Shown here: positions 43,008-51,434 of the stretch, in pieces
Position numbering within the stretch: position 1 is the first letter of the stretch
Layout of the letters: each line of letters opens with the position of its first letter
Virus record (IMG/VR): IMGVR_UViG_3300031885_000018
Span: 1 to 53,338 of that record
DNA length: 53,338 nt
Direction: 5' to 3' (one strand)
Source of the DNA: a virus
Position numbers and translations under genes: made by a program
The notes under the pieces: model-generated
What the model saw: the letters and a program-made list of their open reading frames with translations, nothing else
Databases searched by the model: none
What the model was told of the DNA's origin: nothing

Positions 43008-44689
43008 ACTGGCCTCCTATTAGCATATTCAATCCAATCTTGCGGCGGAACCTGGGCAAACCCACATCTGACTTCTTCACACTGATTATGGTTTACTACC
43101 ATACTTTGAATTTTGTCTACTACGTGCTGTCTACTATAAGCTACAGGAGCAGCGCCGGTCTGTACAGCTAGTTCATAGTTTAGAGCCCTAACCATATCCA
43201 TAGACATCAACGTATTAACATGCTCGCTACTACCATATAGATTAGCTAGACACCAATCAACATAGTCTTCGTTTGGAACATCTGTTGGCGCATCTTGTGG
43301 ATTAGCATTAGGACGTAAGAATTGTGGAGGAGCATCCCATTTACCTTGAAGACCAGTAAGCTCTACTGTATCAAAGTAGCTTTCCCATAATTTATATGTC
43401 TTATCCCATGTATAATGTTGTTCGACAGCCTTCCTGGCCTCCATACCCTTTCTCTTTCTGGCCGATACAGACTGAGAGAAGAACTTAAATAGCTTATCTG
43501 CACAATCGTCATTATCAGGTAGGGCCTTCCAAGCATCTTCTTCTGGTGACCTAAACATCCTGGCTACCTTAATTGGCGTTCCGTTTAGCTTACGAACTAC
43601 GTCTGTCATAGCGCTATAGTCTGTTGAGAATACAGGAACACCCGCACCGGCAGCTTCAACCTGTGGCATACCAAATCCTTCACATACCGCATATTGCACA
43701 TAAGCATCGAATAGGTTATACACATCGTTTAGCTGAGGGGTTGATAGACCATAGCTAACACTAGGAAGAACAGCGGCGGCGTGTTGACACCTTGTACATA
43801 CTGTTCTGGCATCTTGGAAGTTTGAAGCGAATACATGACCGCAGTTCTTACAGATGTAGGTGAAGAACACCTTACTGGCAAGTCCTGTTTCTTTCAATAG
43901 TCTTGGAATGTTCCAACAACCAGCAACTTCTGGATATGATGTATGGAAGTATAGATATGTTTTAGCTGCTAGGTCGTCCCTACCATTTTCCTTACATAGT
44001 TCTAGAAACTTAGAGAAGGCAACTAATAGGTCTGGATACAGCTTTCTGCGCTGATTACGCATAACTGTGCCAATGACATTAATGTCGTCCCTACCAAAGA
44101 ACTTCCTTTTATGCTCTGCGGTATTAAGGATTGGCTTGAACTCATTTAGGTTGATAGCTGGCGGGGCTGAACTAATAAGCTTTATCTTGCCACCACCCTG
44201 ATTCTTAAGAATATCTAGGCCCCAGTCGCTATACGTGAAAACACCATCTGCATCAGCAAAGTGTTGCATCCACTCGTCTTGTTGTGGCATAGAGTCAACT
44301 GTTGGCATTACAGCCCAGTTAAAGAACCTTCTAAGAGGAGATAGGTTCTGATATGTGAACATCCAAGGGTCACGAATATCGAACACAATATCAGGTTTGA
44401 AATCTAATAGAACCTGCTCAAATCTCCAAGCACCAAACTGGTTTACCTGAGCAGAATTAAGCTGTTTGATGCGAGGGTCATTACCACCTTGCGCAGATAG
44501 GCCGTTAGGATAAACTCTCCAAGGTTGCTTATCCCTTGGGTCTTCTACGGCAGCATAACTAGCAAACTCAGCAACGTGATACTTGCCGCTCTTATGTAGT
44601 CTAGACAGTATTTGTTGTGAATAGATTCCATAGCCACTAAGGGTATAGCTAGCTTCGCTTACCATTAGTATTCTTCTTTTCTTAGTCAT
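43004..44689 (-). CDS. GT-B glycosyltransferase (GT4-like) 3 with inserted zinc ribbon
   Basis: A 561-residue GT4 enzyme. The front half has RRILMVSEASYTLSGYGIYS; the hinge INVIGTVMRNQRRKLYPDLL; the donor half CEGFGMPQVEAAGAGVPV with E337 and E345 (E-x7-E). Between strands of the second half lies C280-x2-C283-x14-C298-x2-C301, a zinc ribbon (YICKNCGHVF, then TVCTRCQH). About 100 extra C-terminal residues follow the GT4 fold. Zinc ribbons here are unusual for bacterial GT4 enzymes and may bind a protein or DNA target. It has an 8-nt overlap (ATGACTAA) with the sigma gene upstream. Confidence 0.82.
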   Translation of the reverse strand: MTKKRRILMVSEASYTLSGYGIYSQQILSRLHKSGKYHVAEFASYAAVEDPRDKQPWRVYPNGLSAQGGNDPRIKQLNSAQVNQFGAWRFEQVLLDFKPDIVFDIRDPWMFTYQNLSPLRRFFNWAVMPTVDSMPQQDEWMQHFADADGVFTYSDWGLDILKNQGGGKIKLISSAPPAINLNEFKPILNTAEHKRKFFGRDDINVIGTVMRNQRRKLYPDLLVAFSKFLELCKENGRDDLAAKTYLYFHTSYPEVAGCWNIPRLLKETGLASKVFFTYICKNCGHVFASNFQDARTVCTRCQHAAAVLPSVSYGLSTPQLNDVYNLFDAYVQYAVCEGFGMPQVEAAGAGVPVFSTDYSAMTDVVRKLNGTPIKVARMFRSPEEDAWKALPDNDDCADKLFKFFSQSVSARKRKGMEARKAVEQHYTWDKTYKLWESYFDTVELTGLQGKWDAPPQFLRPNANPQDAPTDVPNEDYVDWCLANLYGSSEHVNTLMSMDMVRALNYELAVQTGAAPVAYSRQHVVDKIQSMVVNHNQCEEVRCGFAQVPPQDWIEYANRRPV

Positions 44690-45161
44690 CTTTGTTTGCT
44701 ATCCTGATTTTTTCTACTGCGGATTTTATCGTTTTGCCGATGGCATACGTATTGAGACTTAGCATTTCCCCTATTTGTTTTAGGGTGTAGCCAGCCCTTC
44801 TGAGCATTATTATCTCGACCTCCTCGCTAGATAGATAGTCTGGAAGGTATTCTGAGAAATCACTCTTTTCGGGAGCTACTATAGGTATTTTAATGTCAGA
44901 CAGACGAGAATCAAGGTTGCCCTTATTCTTATCTATGTATCTCATTATTTCCCATTTAACATGCTGATATGCCCATGTAGACAGTGCAGCTTTACTATTA
45001 TCATAACTACGAATAGCTTCTAATAACCCTATCCTACCAGCTTGAACATACTCTTCTAGTTCTTGCTTAGATGTAGGGCGAAAGTTGTTAGCTATAGAAA
45101 TAACCAGGCCCATATTTTGCAATATGAGCCTGGTTTCTATTTCGTTATTATTGACAGTCAT
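44682..45161 (-). CDS. Phage sigma-70 family factor
   Basis: A 159-residue small sigma factor. Residues 12-78 are region 2 (LILQNMGLVISIANNF, then GRIGLLEAIRSYDNSKAALSTWAY and HVKWEIMRYI) that melts the -10 element; residues 110-155 are region 4, a helix-turn-helix (EEVEIIMLRRAGYTLKQIGE, then LNTYAIGKTIKSAVEKI). Region 3 is short or missing. It follows the SSB gene directly (stop and start abut) and so is early expressed from the same promoter. It probably directs RNA polymerase to the phage late promoters; the GGTGTATWAT motifs on the plus strand are candidates. Confidence 0.87.
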   Translation of the reverse strand: MTVNNNEIETRLILQNMGLVISIANNFRPTSKQELEEYVQAGRIGLLEAIRSYDNSKAALSTWAYQHVKWEIMRYIDKNKGNLDSRLSDIKIPIVAPEKSDFSEYLPDYLSSEEVEIIMLRRAGYTLKQIGEMLSLNTYAIGKTIKSAVEKIRIANKDD

Positions 45162-45590
45162 TTAGAACGGAGTTGGTTCCTCGGCTCCAACATCAGCGGC
45201 AACTGAGTCTGGTTCGCCTTCACCCTCTGCTCCATTAACAGCAACCCTTGTGGAGTCACCCTTTGTGGAGAAGAACTCGAAATGGCTTACGCGAAGCTTA
45301 ATCTTGCTTCTCTTTCCACCATCCTTGTCAACCCAGTTCTCATTTCTGAGTGAACCTTCGGCAAGAATCTTTGAGCCCTTAGTGAAATACTTAGCGATAG
45401 TCTCAGCGCCAGTATCCCAGGCTTCCGCATCAATAAAGAGCGTTTCCTGGTCTGGTGTTCCATCCTTACGCTTGAAAGGACGGGAAGAGGCGATAGTAAA
45501 ATTGGTTACTGTTACCTTCTTACCGTTTGAGTCCAAAACCTTAGCTTCGGGGTCGCGTGTAAGATTACCTGTCACAATGTACTTGTTCAT
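45162..45590 (-). CDS. ssb: Single-stranded DNA-binding protein
   Basis: A 142-residue SSB with a full OB fold: NKYIVTGNLTRDPEAKVLDS, VTVTNFTIASSRPFKR, ETLFIDAEAWDTGAETIAKYF, and SKILAEGSLRNENWVDKDGG. The tail is acidic and ends PTPF, like the partner-binding tip of bacterial SSBs (usually PF or LPF). ATG 45590 is chosen; a TTG two codons earlier is less likely, with GGAGA upstream of the ATG. It is the first gene of the operon that also carries the sigma factor and glycosyltransferases, with a promoter 46-73 nt upstream. Confidence 0.94.
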   Translation of the reverse strand: MNKYIVTGNLTRDPEAKVLDSNGKKVTVTNFTIASSRPFKRKDGTPDQETLFIDAEAWDTGAETIAKYFTKGSKILAEGSLRNENWVDKDGGKRSKIKLRVSHFEFFSTKGDSTRVAVNGAEGEGEPDSVAADVGAEEPTPF

Positions 45591-45635
45591 AATCAAATTT
45601 CTCCAAAAAACAAAAGTGTATCTTAAACCGTTTGT

Positions 45636-45663
45636 ATTATAGCGACGATTTTGCCAGCGGCAA
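45636..45663 (-). promoter_or_regulatory. Sigma70-type promoter of the ssb operon with overlapping palindrome
   Basis: On the minus strand TTGCCG (45663-45658) and TATAAT (45641-45636) are 16 bp apart, in the 79-nt gap between the polymerase C-half and ssb. The -35 box lies in a 13-bp inverted repeat (45651-45663, arms TTGCC and GGCAA around AGC), which could be an operator or a hairpin start. It is the only gap over 50 nt in the minus-strand region. Confidence 0.72.
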
Positions 45664-45669
45664 GCCGCG

Positions 45670-47373
45670 CTAAATTTGCCATACCTTTTTCACTATTAAG
45701 CTGTTATCCTTACCCTTTTCACCTCCCACTAACACAATGTTACCACTTACCAACAATCCTTTACATTCTTTCCATGTCTCTGGAAATGCTACTACATTAT
45801 CAAGTGAACCTGTAGTATCCGATATTGTAATAAATGCCATCTTCTGGCCTGGGTCTTTACCGTTCTTTGTCTTAATCTCGTTGATATTTACAATCTGAGC
45901 GGCAATAATAGAGTAACCATTGAAGGTCGCCCCTTCTCTAAACTCCCTACACGTACAGTTGGCGGCACTAGTATCCCTACCGTCTACCTTTGTACAGGTA
46001 AGAGAAATACCAAGTAACGACTGTTCAATACCGGCAATCCAATCTGGCGAATCTGCAAGACTAATGGGTGGGTTTTCCAGTGTTGTTACAATGTCGCCCA
46101 CCAAGGTCAACCTATTCTTGTTAGATATACCCTTTCCTCTGCCCGTGCCTTCTTGAACCATTTGCTTGAGCAGGATAGATAAGCTAGTAGTTTCGGTTAT
46201 GTCGTTGGCAAATGCTACATACATCTTCTTAATGTACTCTGTTTCTTTATCGGTAAGCTTCTTCAAAGCGTTGTAGTTATACAATAGCTCTGTTCTAGTC
46301 TTCCCGGTATAATCAAAACAGCCAGCTTCCACCATCGCTGTTACGACGGGCATTGTCATTTTCGTAGAGCAGAAAAGTAAGAACTCTAACCAAGTCCAGT
46401 CTGTATATGGCTTGCCCAAAAGCGTCTCAACCCCTGGTATCAACTTAAGCAGCTTGTCTATAGCGGCCTCGCCGATACCAAGAATATCGCTGAACCCAGC
46501 ATAGATAACTTTCTCTCTAAGCATAAAGTGCATAGCGGGATTAAGGTTCTCTATCGTGGAAGCAGTAATGATTCTTCTAAAGTCTGGCACGCAGATTACC
46601 ACGTTACAGGTTCTAGCATCGTTTACCAACTCATTAACTTCCGAGCTTTGCTTAGCCTTTTCTTTTGAGTTGTATAGGTAAGATGTGAAGAACGGCCTTT
46701 GGAAGTGGGCCTTACAGTAGGCGGATAAGTATCCGTTAAAAGCATACGAGACGCTATGGCTCTTATTGAAGGAGTATCTTTGAGACTTCTCAATCCAACC
46801 AAATATCTCTTGGGCCTCTTCCTCGGTAACAATACCAAGTTCTTTACTCTTAATAAGGAACATAGTCTTAACCTTAGCCATTTCTTCTGGCTTCTTTTTA
46901 CCAATAGCTTTACGGAGAGTATCGGCTTCCATTAGATTGAAACCAGCAATATCCTTAACTATTTGCATAGCTTGCTCTTGATATACTAACAATCCATACG
47001 TTCCTCTAAGAGCAGGTTCAAGAGACGGATGATAATATTCAACTTGTTCTCTACCATGCTTTCTATCTATGTAGTGTTGTGTAACTGACTTGTTGCCAAT
47101 CATTGACTCCATTGTTCCCGGCCTCATGATTGCCATCAATGCAGAAAGATGTTCAATGTTTTGTGGGGCTAGCTTCTTAGACAACGAGCGACCTAATGGG
47201 CTTTCCAACTGGAACACCCCTTTAGTTCTACCGCTGCTGATATAGTCCCAAGTTTTTTGACAGGTGTGTTCGCTCTCAAGAATAGCCTGAGGGTCAAACG
47301 CAATTCTAGTCATAGTCTCGTTTTCATTCAAAACATCAAACGAGCAACCACACGAATAGTTTAAAGTCTTCAC
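45670..47373 (-). CDS. dnaE: DNA polymerase III alpha subunit, C-terminal half
   Basis: A 567-residue protein equivalent to the fingers-to-C-terminal part of bacterial DnaE. Residues 45-60 hold SGRTKGVFQLESPLGRS; 80-90 ALMAIMRPGTMES; then IDRKHG and TYGLLVYQEQAMQIVKDIAG; then KSHSVSYAFNGYLSAYCKAHF. A helix-hairpin-helix near 300 (DILGIGEAAIDKLLKL) and an OB-fold domain near 485-567 (FNGYSIIAAQIVNINEIKT) follow. The catalytic palm is in another gene (49563-51434). It starts with GTG in a GTGA overlap with the exonuclease gene. Two separate proteins must come together to make a polymerase. Confidence 0.92.
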   Translation of the reverse strand: MKTLNYSCGCSFDVLNENETMTRIAFDPQAILESEHTCQKTWDYISSGRTKGVFQLESPLGRSLSKKLAPQNIEHLSALMAIMRPGTMESMIGNKSVTQHYIDRKHGREQVEYYHPSLEPALRGTYGLLVYQEQAMQIVKDIAGFNLMEADTLRKAIGKKKPEEMAKVKTMFLIKSKELGIVTEEEAQEIFGWIEKSQRYSFNKSHSVSYAFNGYLSAYCKAHFQRPFFTSYLYNSKEKAKQSSEVNELVNDARTCNVVICVPDFRRIITASTIENLNPAMHFMLREKVIYAGFSDILGIGEAAIDKLLKLIPGVETLLGKPYTDWTWLEFLLFCSTKMTMPVVTAMVEAGCFDYTGKTRTELLYNYNALKKLTDKETEYIKKMYVAFANDITETTSLSILLKQMVQEGTGRGKGISNKNRLTLVGDIVTTLENPPISLADSPDWIAGIEQSLLGISLTCTKVDGRDTSAANCTCREFREGATFNGYSIIAAQIVNINEIKTKNGKDPGQKMAFITISDTTGSLDNVVAFPETWKECKGLLVSGNIVLVGGEKGKDNSLIVKKVWQI

Positions 47374-48023
47374 TTTGAGAACGCCCCTTTAAATGTTACC
47401 TTTTCCGCAGTCTTCCTGTGTAGCTTCATGAATCTGATTATCATTTCCGCTGAGTCCTTAACGTCTTGTAGAGCATCGTGGGCGTTGTCTTTCGACATAC
47501 CAAAGAAATCTCTCATGTTGTCCATAGCGTAGCTTGTTATATCAGCGCTATTCTCAAACCACATGAAGAACACATCCAACAAGTCTATCTTATCTCTTGG
47601 AGAAAATAGAGCCTTGCCGTCACCAAACTTTTCGTGATACCTACTTACGATTGGCATATCAAACTTTTCGATGTTACAACCAGCACGAATGGGCGCACTG
47701 TGCATAGTCTGTCTATCTTGCTTTGTGTGATGTACCCTTAGATACTTCAAGAATTCAGGCCATATAACCCTTGGGTCTGGATACTTAGACCACATATCAA
47801 GAACCTGTTCTGGTTCCATCTTAAGTCTTCTTGCGTGCCACTCAAGGGTTGACTGGTTAATCGTAATCGGGTCTGGACGCATGAACAAATTAAGCTCTGA
47901 CCCAGGAATGATTGTTAGGTTTCTTGGGTCAATAGCTATAGCAGCTAGCTGAACCGCACTACACTCTTCTGGATTTACACCAGTGGTTTCAGTATCAAAA
48001 ACAACGATGGTTTTGAAATTCAT
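47370..48023 (-). CDS. DEDDh 3'-5' exonuclease (epsilon / DnaQ-like)
   Basis: A 217-residue exonuclease: Exo I FDTETTG at residues 9-15, Exo II GCNIEKFDMPIV near 115-126, Exo III NAHDALQDVKDSAEM near 179-193 (His-x4-Asp). This is the fold of the proofreading subunit of DNA polymerase III. It directly precedes the C-terminal polymerase half and overlaps it by four bases, so the gene order itself suggests a proofreading partner. The E. coli-type beta-clamp tail is absent. Its own job may also include RNA primer or RNA trimming. Confidence 0.9.
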   Translation of the reverse strand: MNFKTIVVFDTETTGVNPEECSAVQLAAIAIDPRNLTIIPGSELNLFMRPDPITINQSTLEWHARRLKMEPEQVLDMWSKYPDPRVIWPEFLKYLRVHHTKQDRQTMHSAPIRAGCNIEKFDMPIVSRYHEKFGDGKALFSPRDKIDLLDVFFMWFENSADITSYAMDNMRDFFGMSKDNAHDALQDVKDSAEMIIRFMKLHRKTAEKVTFKGAFSK

Positions 48024-48349
48024 TACCTATTATCTCCACTTCCGGCGAGAACGCCACGGGCCTGTCTGTCTAATAGCTTCTTTACGTTAAGGTCGGCTAT
48101 TTCTTCTAGCGTATAACCTAGCCCCCACGCAAAACGATTAATATACCATAGTACGTCAGATAGCTCTGTCGCTATAGCTTTCTTATCGTCTTCGGTAAAG
48201 ACACCACCCTTGTCTCTAATTACCTTCTTAATCTTTTCAGCTACCTCACCTGTTTCTCCACACAACCCAAGAACTGGATATGTATAGTCATTTTTATTCA
48301 AGTTAATAGATGTACTCAAGGCAACTTTTGTATACTCATCAAACGTCAT
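48023..48349 (-). CDS. MazG-like nucleotide pyrophosphohydrolase
   Basis: A 108-residue all-alpha enzyme with the MazG-type signature: GETGEVAEKIKK (E-x-x-E-x-x-K region) and ELSDVLWYI (E-x-x-D). Such enzymes cleave (d)NTPs to monophosphates and in phages clear aberrant nucleotides or lower host alarmone levels. The start is placed at ATG 48349 because it makes an ATGA overlap with the acetyltransferase stop and has GGAGA upstream; the ATG at 48361 is less likely. It sits between an acetyltransferase and an exonuclease in the replication operon. Confidence 0.82.
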   Translation of the reverse strand: MTFDEYTKVALSTSINLNKNDYTYPVLGLCGETGEVAEKIKKVIRDKGGVFTEDDKKAIATELSDVLWYINRFAWGLGYTLEEIADLNVKKLLDRQARGVLAGSGDNR

Positions 48350-48789
48350 GGCTTTCTCCATATCATTGTATAACCGTCAACACCAGTTTCAAAATAGTCT
48401 TTGTGGACAAACTGTGAAACAAACCCTCTGTTCTTAAGAAACCTTGCGGCCCTTAAGTTACTCTCTGTTATTGTTATTCGTATTTCCCTAGTTGTGTTTA
48501 TCGACACCTTATCTTTGATTTTGTTCAATAGGGCTGTGCCGACACCCTGCTTCCAACAGTCGCCATCTACAGCTAAATGGAGTATGTCAAACACGGGCTC
48601 CAAGAACCTATATATGATAAACCCACGTACAATATCATCATCATTATCTGATGCCGCAACTAAACAAACCGTATTCTGTTGCTTCATGATTTCTCTAAGC
48701 TCTGAGCTTGGGTAATCGTTTACCTCGAAATCAATTCTATGTACAGTATCAAGGTCTGTTCCCTTAATCCATCTTATGTGTGTGTCCAT
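48346..48789 (-). CDS. GNAT-family N-acetyltransferase (RimI-like)
   Basis: A 147-residue GNAT protein: core strand VFDILHLAVDGDCWKQGVGTALL, where Q-x-G-V-G-T-A is the acetyl-CoA loop, then ESNLRAARFLKNRGF near residue 108. The closest type is RimI-like protein N-acetyltransferase. It overlaps the uracil glycosylase gene by 16 nt, at the point where most neighbours are DNA metabolism genes. The target could be a host or phage protein or an amine; none is evident from the sequence. Confidence 0.83.
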   Translation of the reverse strand: MDTHIRWIKGTDLDTVHRIDFEVNDYPSSELREIMKQQNTVCLVAASDNDDDIVRGFIIYRFLEPVFDILHLAVDGDCWKQGVGTALLNKIKDKVSINTTREIRITITESNLRAARFLKNRGFVSQFVHKDYFETGVDGYTMIWRKP

Positions 48790-49391
48790 ATGCTCGCCAA
48801 TCTAAAAGCACTGACTGTCTTATTAATGTAATAGGCATTACCCCTAAGTAAAAACGAGGGGTTCCACGCTGGGATTATTTTAGCACGAAGATACGGAACG
48901 TCAAACGCCGTGCCGACAAGTTCATCCATAGGCTTTTTTTTCTTGAAGTTCTCGTTATGACCATCTAGTAAAAGTTGCGTTGGAACCTTACCAAGTGTTA
49001 TTATGGCATTTGGATTAAGCAGTTTCATCTCTTTCCAAAGAAACGGCTTACATATAGCTATCTCTTCTTTTGAGGGTGGCCTATTCTTATAGTTGCCCCT
49101 CGGCTCACCTACCGGGCGACACTTAACAAGATTAGTTAGATAACATCTATTACGAGATAGTAGTTGACCCTCTATTAAAAGCTTGTCGAGCAAATCTCCA
49201 GCACGCCCAACAAATGGCATGTTTTCAATATCCTCGTTCTCTCCTGGGGCCTCCCCTATCATCATTATCTTAGCGTTAATAGGACCGTGTCCTAAAACTA
49301 CGTTGCTGGCACCCATCTGAATCCTTAACCCCTCAAGGCTTTTTAGGATTAGTCTATTGAGCTTTTGAAACTCTTCTGCTTTAGTCGTCAT
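48774..49391 (-). CDS. Family-4-like uracil-DNA glycosylase, lacking two Fe-S cysteines
   Basis: A 205-residue protein with GEAPGENED at 46-54, FVGRAGDLLDKLL, NLVKCRPV at 87-94, ITLGKVPTQLLL and the late P-A-W-N-P-S-F-L-L-R at 174-183. Family 4 enzymes have four Cys holding a 4Fe-4S cluster; C91 and C114 are kept but the N-terminal C-x2-C is absent. The usual HPS motif reads NPS (N177). It may therefore be an altered or cluster-free enzyme. It overlaps genes on both sides (4 and 16 nt). A phage that keeps UDG is unlikely to use uracil in its own DNA. Confidence 0.84.
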   Translation of the reverse strand: MTTKAEEFQKLNRLILKSLEGLRIQMGASNVVLGHGPINAKIMMIGEAPGENEDIENMPFVGRAGDLLDKLLIEGQLLSRNRCYLTNLVKCRPVGEPRGNYKNRPPSKEEIAICKPFLWKEMKLLNPNAIITLGKVPTQLLLDGHNENFKKKKPMDELVGTAFDVPYLRAKIIPAWNPSFLLRGNAYYINKTVSAFRLASIWTHT

Positions 49392-49570
49392 AGTTTCTCA
49401 ACCTCGTAATCACAGTTAAATAGGGCCGCTATGTTAGTTTCCACTTCTTGATTAGCGTTGGAGTGTGATATGCAACCACAGTTACCAACCCTAACAAGTT
49501 CTGTTACCACCCACGTTACACCAGCATAGATAAATCTATCGCCTATTTCAAGGGTACAAAAACTAATCAT
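49388..49570 (-). CDS. Small hypothetical protein between polymerase half and UDG
   Basis: A 60-residue protein (MISFCTLEIGDRFIYAGVTW...) starting at ATG 49570 in an 8-nt ATGATTAG overlap with the polymerase N-half stop. The TTG 18 nt earlier is unlikely. It reads like a small beta-barrel (short strands separated by turns, with CGCISHSN). No function is recognised. Its tight overlaps on both sides show it belongs to the operon. Confidence 0.7.
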   Translation of the reverse strand: MISFCTLEIGDRFIYAGVTWVVTELVRVGNCGCISHSNANQEVETNIAALFNCDYEVEKL

Positions 49571-51434
49571 GTATGTCGCCACACTCAAGTATCTGTTGAA
49601 TACCCATGACCTTATCTAACATGTTTAGACCTAGAATATCTAGCTTGATAATACCAAGAGCTTCTAAGTCTGCCATCTCCATACCGGCAATAAGTGACTT
49701 GTCCTTACTCTTACTGTCAAGAACCATCGGGCATATTTCACTCAGAGCAGAAGGGGCTATAACTATACCAGAGGCGTGTTTGCTCTGTGCGGTCTTAGTA
49801 CCTTCTAATCTAATAGCCTGCTCGAATCTCTTTGATAGAGTTCCTTGTAGGTTACCCTTGGAATCTATGTAACACCACTGTTTTAGCTTATCAGCGTTAT
49901 TTTCTAGAGCCCAACGAATGATTGAGGATTCACCTGTCTCCTCTTTCATTTCCTGTAGTTCATCGGCGATTCTAGCTTCATCTGGAATGTGCTGAGTAAT
50001 CTCACCCATTTCTTCAAATGAGATAGAACCGTGGGCACGACATACATCTTTAAATGCACCGCGACCCTTCATCGTTTGAAACGTAGCCATTTGAGAGACT
50101 TTATCGTGACCATACTTTTGACGAATATAGTCGATGATTTGCTCTCTCTTATTAACTGGCAAGTCAACGTCAATATCAGGATACGAAACTCTTTCGGCGG
50201 TATTACGACCGGCGTTGTAGAATCTCTCGAAGATAAGACCATACTTAATAGGGTCGATTGCTGTGATGCTAATCAAATAGGATACTAAGCAACCGGCGGC
50301 ACTACCACGACCTGGGCCAACCATCCAACTGTTGTTCCTAGCAAACTGGATAATATCCTGAATGATTAGGAAGTAGCTAGATAGGTCAGCACCCTGTAGA
50401 ACCCCTAGTTCATACTTAACTCTCTCTGCGTACGTATTATGCTCGTTGCTATCAACCTTACTCTGAATCTTCTTTACCCAACCCTGCCTACATAGATGCC
50501 TCAAATACTCGTCTGGCTTCATGCCGTTCGGGCAATCGAATGGGGGTAGAATGGGTTTTCCAAGCACGTTATACTGTTCGCACATCGCCGAAATAAGCCT
50601 AGTATTAACAAGCTCCTCGGTGGTATGGAACTGTGCCATTTCCTCATGAGAAGGAATATGGAAGTTGTTCGATTTGAAGAAGCAAGATAGGCCAACCTCT
50701 TCATCGTCATCAAAGGACTTCTGAATCTTAGCTAGTGTTGTACGTAGATTAGTACACAACAATACTCTCTGGTCCTCAGCATCCTCTTTACGACAATAGT
50801 GGGAGTCGGCAGTAGCCACAGGTGGTATTCCTGTTCTCTTTGCGACTTCCCTCATTTGGTCGCCCACAATTCTAGCGTCATCATTCAGTAAGGAGTCGAT
50901 AAGCTGCACTTCAATAAAGAAGTTGTCCTTACCGAACAACTCTCTTAGATACTCAGCTTCCTTAACAGCGGCATCTACACCTTCCTTCTGTGCGACGTTT
51001 GATAGTCTAGAACCAAGGTGACCGCTGAATGTTATGATACCATCCGGCTTGTTCTCTTCAAAATACTTGTAGTCAAGACGAGGACGGTAGTACAGCCTGT
51101 CTGGATTGTTACTTTCAGATGTCATCTTAATCAGATTTTTCCAGCCAGCTTTATTCTTGGCTAGAACCACCTGATGGAACAACTTACGATTAGACGCTTC
51201 CTTAACAAACGACGACTGGTTTGATAGATACAGTTCACAGCCCACAATCGGCTTAAGCTTCTTCTTTTCCATCGCCTGGATGTGTTGAACGGAAGAAGTT
51301 ATGTTGCCGTGTTCAGTCAGGGCACAGCCATCTAATTCAAGCTCGGAAATCCTCTCAGCTATCTGCGGACTTTTATTTAGGCCATCGAGCAATGAGTAGT
51401 GCGAATGAACATGAAGGGGAACATACCTATTCAT
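49563..51434 (-). CDS. dnaE: DNA polymerase III alpha subunit, N-terminal half (PHP and palm)
   Basis: A 623-residue protein corresponding to the first half of bacterial DnaE. It opens with a PHP domain (YVPLHVHSHYSLLDGLN, then LTEHGNI), continues through VGPGRGSAAGCLVSYL to the catalytic P-D-I-D-V-D at 419-424, and then YPDIDVDLPVNKREQIIDYI. The third Asp lies in IIKLDILGL at about 599, just before the stop. The gene ends exactly where the finger domain would begin. ATG 51434 is preferred over GTG 51464 because it makes an ATGA overlap and starts at the family's usual point. The C-half is five genes downstream, at 45670-47373. Confidence 0.93.
   Translation of the reverse strand: MNRYVPLHVHSHYSLLDGLNKSPQIAERISELELDGCALTEHGNITSSVQHIQAMEKKKLKPIVGCELYLSNQSSFVKEASNRKLFHQVVLAKNKAGWKNLIKMTSESNNPDRLYYRPRLDYKYFEENKPDGIITFSGHLGSRLSNVAQKEGVDAAVKEAEYLRELFGKDNFFIEVQLIDSLLNDDARIVGDQMREVAKRTGIPPVATADSHYCRKEDAEDQRVLLCTNLRTTLAKIQKSFDDDEEVGLSCFFKSNNFHIPSHEEMAQFHTTEELVNTRLISAMCEQYNVLGKPILPPFDCPNGMKPDEYLRHLCRQGWVKKIQSKVDSNEHNTYAERVKYELGVLQGADLSSYFLIIQDIIQFARNNSWMVGPGRGSAAGCLVSYLISITAIDPIKYGLIFERFYNAGRNTAERVSYPDIDVDLPVNKREQIIDYIRQKYGHDKVSQMATFQTMKGRGAFKDVCRAHGSISFEEMGEITQHIPDEARIADELQEMKEETGESSIIRWALENNADKLKQWCYIDSKGNLQGTLSKRFEQAIRLEGTKTAQSKHASGIVIAPSALSEICPMVLDSKSKDKSLIAGMEMADLEALGIIKLDILGLNMLDKVMGIQQILECGDIHD

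Noticed and set aside
45670-51434. A split intein joining the polymerase halves
   Set aside because: The end of the N-half (QQILECGDIHD) and the start of the C-half (MKTLNYSCGCSF) carry no intein blocks, and the break is at a different place from the cyanobacterial split.
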